NCBI GenBank assembly: GCA_030607895.1
Contig: JAUWJC010000232.1
Location: 1 to 6,765, forward strand
DNA: 6,765 nucleotides
Direction: 5' to 3'
DNA from: Pirellulales bacterium
Lineage (GTDB): Bacteria > Planctomycetota > Planctomycetia > Pirellulales > Thermoguttaceae
The notes beneath the pieces are model-generated. The model did no database searches. It was not told the DNA's origin and saw only the letters and a list, made by a program, of their open reading frames with translations. This document shows positions 5,836 to 6,765 of the stretch, piece by piece (positions within the stretch are counted from its first letter, which is position 1; every line of letters begins with the position of its first letter). The translations under genes and the position numbers were made by a program.

Positions 5836-6233
5836 GCGACCTGCTCGCGGATACTCACGCTGCAATTTGGTACCTGTTTGAACCATCGCAACTTTCCTCC
5901 GCCGCGGATACTACTCTGTCAGATACGGTCCAATCAGGAGCGGTTGTTTATGTGTCTGCAATTTCGGTGATTGAAGTCCGCTATCTGGTCGAAAAGGGAA
6001 AGTTGCCGGAGACACTTTACGAGGATTTAGTTACAGCGATCCACGACCCTGACGTTCCCGTAAAACTTCTTCCAATAGACTGGAACGTGGTGCATGCAGT
6101 CGAACGGATTCCTCGTGACATTGTACCAGACTTGCCCGACCGCATCATTGCTGCCACGGCTTTAGCCCATAGCCTTACACTGGTCACGGCCGATCACAGA
6201 ATTCAGGCATCGCAGGTTCCGACAATCTGGTAA
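5832..6233 (+). CDS. vapC: VapC-family toxin, PIN-domain ribonuclease
   Basis: This is a protein of 133 aa, full length for the family. The four PIN acidic residues are all in place: Asp7 (LLADTHAAIW), Glu48 (VSAISVIEVRYL), Asp103 (LPDRIIAATAL) and Asp121 (LVTADHRI). They coordinate the divalent metal that cleaves RNA, in most studied VapCs tRNA or rRNA; the target here is unknown. Leu-Thr-Leu-Val-Thr-Ala-Asp and the final IW are typical of the type often paired with DUF2281 antitoxins. The start overlaps the antitoxin stop by ATGA, with GGAAGG at 5817-5822 upstream. The gene looks intact, with no frameshift or lost catalytic residue. It is the downstream gene of a two-gene operon and is followed after 59 bases by the next mobile element. 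Confidence 0.9.
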   Translation: MSDLLADTHAAIWYLFEPSQLSSAADTTLSDTVQSGAVVYVSAISVIEVRYLVEKGKLPETLYEDLVTAIHDPDVPVKLLPIDWNVVHAVERIPRDIVPDLPDRIIAATALAHSLTLVTADHRIQASQVPTIW

Positions 6234-6292
6234 AGGAGAAAACAGAAAAGGTCTATTGCCGAGGTTATGTTTGTTCTGCAATAAGATCGAAA

Positions 6293-6312
6293 GAATTCCG
6301 GGGACATAATAC
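6293..6312 (+). repeat. Left terminal inverted repeat of copy C
   Basis: It pairs with 6642-6661 at 19 of 20 positions. The same sequence type occurs at 4594-4610 in copy A (ATTCGGGGACACAATAC). Confidence 0.8.
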
Positions 6313-6320
6313 TGATTTTC

Positions 6321-6348
6321 TTGCGGCCTTTCGGGTTGCCGGCATAAT
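6321..6348 (+). promoter_or_regulatory. Element promoter in copy C, -35 decayed
   Basis: TTGCGG (6321-6326), a 16-base spacer and CATAAT (6343-6348) occupy the same place relative to the ATG (6355) as in copy B. The -35 box has lost its consensus A and C, so this copy is probably weaker. Confidence 0.35.
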
Positions 6349-6354
6349 GGTGGC

Positions 6355-6484
6355 ATGGCAAGACTGGCGAGAGTGGTGGTTCCAGGCTGCCCGCACCATA
6401 TCACGCAGCGCGGCAGTCGTCGTCAGGAGACGTTCTTCGCCCGACGACGATTACCGGACCTATATCGAGTTGATGGCCGAGTAG
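6355..6484 (+). pseudogene. Y1 transposase N-terminal remnant with frameshift and nonsense codon
   Basis: The reading frame gives MARLARVVVPGCPHHITQRG, then SRRQETFF, closely matching copy B. After Phe28 one extra base is present (TTCTTC-GCCC-GACGACGATTAC). Correcting for it gives DDDYRTYIELMAE, the expected continuation of the family, up to TAG 6482-6484, where a Trp codon (TGG) is likely in intact relatives. The next codons, TCC CGG, still look compatible before similarity is lost. No HUH motif or catalytic tyrosine is encoded. The literal frame stays open to 6597, but its tail is not transposase-like. Confidence 0.8.
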
Positions 6485-6641
6485 TCCCGGCTCGCCCACT
6501 TTTCAAGAGTTTACACCCAAAACCGGAAGAGCCAAGCGGACAAGCAGTCTCGCGGACTGACTCGGAAACCCCCGAATCAGAAACCGTCGCGTCCTGATGG
6601 CCATGAAACACCGGCAAGCAAACCAACGAATCGAGAATTAC

Positions 6642-6661
6642 GTATTGTGTCCCCGGAATTC
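6642..6661 (-). repeat. Right terminal inverted repeat of copy C
   Basis: GTATTGTGTCCCCGGAATTC is the inverted counterpart of 6293-6312. Its version of the variable base (ACAC) agrees with copy A, so the left repeat of copy C carries the derived base. Confidence 0.8.
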
Positions 6662-6662
6662 C

Positions 6663-6765
6663 GGCAGCAACCACACTTATCGGGTCTTTTTCGGTCCGGC
6701 CGAAAAAAAATTTTCGCCGGTCAACTTTCGCCGTAAAGTCTTACGCTGCAACAACTTACCTACCC
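6663..6765. other. Noncoding tail with two overlapping hairpins
   Basis: Hairpin A is TTTTTCGG (6687-6694), loop TCCGG, CCGAAAAA (6700-6707). Hairpin B is CCGGC (6696-6700), a bulged C and GAAAA (to 6706), loop AAAA (6707-6710), TTTTCGCCGG (6711-6720). Bases 6700-6706 belong to both, so the two cannot form together. There is no T-run after either on the plus strand, which argues against a simple terminator. No coding sequence is evident to the window end. Confidence 0.45.

Larger units (their letters stand above)
6293..6662 (+). mobile_element. 370-bp MITE-like element with terminal inverted repeats (copy C)
   Basis: The left end at 6293-6312 reads GAATTCCGGGGACATAATAC. The right end at 6642-6661, reverse-complemented, gives the same 20 bases with one difference (ACAC for ACAT). 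Inside are the element promoter and the first codons of the Y1 transposase (to about 6484), then about 150 bases of unrecognised sequence before the right repeat. It lacks the catalytic part, so it is a non-autonomous deletion derivative that would need an intact relative to move. No target-site duplication is seen at the edges. The right end is embedded in a perfect 12-base palindrome, CCGGAATTCCGG (6653-6664), so the exact boundary is uncertain by a few bases. Confidence 0.75.

Noticed and set aside
4594..6664. CRISPR array or integron attC array
   Set aside because: The repeats are few, unequal in length, include transposase codons and are spaced by whole operons. No regular short spacers or attC core sites are seen.

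Overview
The window most resembles accessory DNA from a Planctomycetota (Pirellulales-like) chromosome. The evidence is a GC-rich secreted multidomain LamG/glycanase-like gene and several remnants of a Y1 (REP-associated tyrosine) transposase with the N-terminus MARLARVVVPG.PHHITQRG, a style common in that phylum. The phylum assignment is an inference from gene style, not from a marker gene.

Layout: (1) Bases 1-122 hold the last 39 codons of an alpha/beta-hydrolase-type gene. (2) Bases 203-4342 hold one very large gene for a secreted protein of about 1379 aa. It has a signal peptide, a LamG-type lectin domain, two further beta-sandwich-like regions, a probable TIM-barrel glycoside-hydrolase-like region, a Rossmann/amidotransferase-like region and a C-terminal beta domain. 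(3) Bases 4343-4555 hold an in-frame 70-codon open stretch after the stop, possibly a gene remnant. (4) Bases 4594-6664 are a mobile, patchwork region. Two toxin-antitoxin-like operons alternate with three fragments of one transposable-element family, all in the same orientation: element end, TA1 (PBECR/DUF4258-like nuclease plus DUF2283 protein), element with truncated transposase plus a REP-like hairpin pair, TA2 (DUF2281/VapB-like antitoxin plus VapC PIN toxin), then a complete 370-bp MITE-like copy with terminal inverted repeats. (5) Bases 6665-6765 are noncoding and carry two overlapping, mutually exclusive hairpins.

How it works together: the left part looks like the end of a polysaccharide-utilisation locus, with a hydrolase followed by a secreted glycan-active protein. 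The right part is a stability/defence-type island whose small modules appear to have been shuffled or bounded by one transposase-derived repeat family. Its repeats also carry sigma70-like promoters pointing into the downstream TA operons. The most unusual structures are the element/TA alternation, the inverted REP-like pair whose stems differ by compensatory base-pair swaps, and the same one-base frameshift in two independently diverged transposase remnants.
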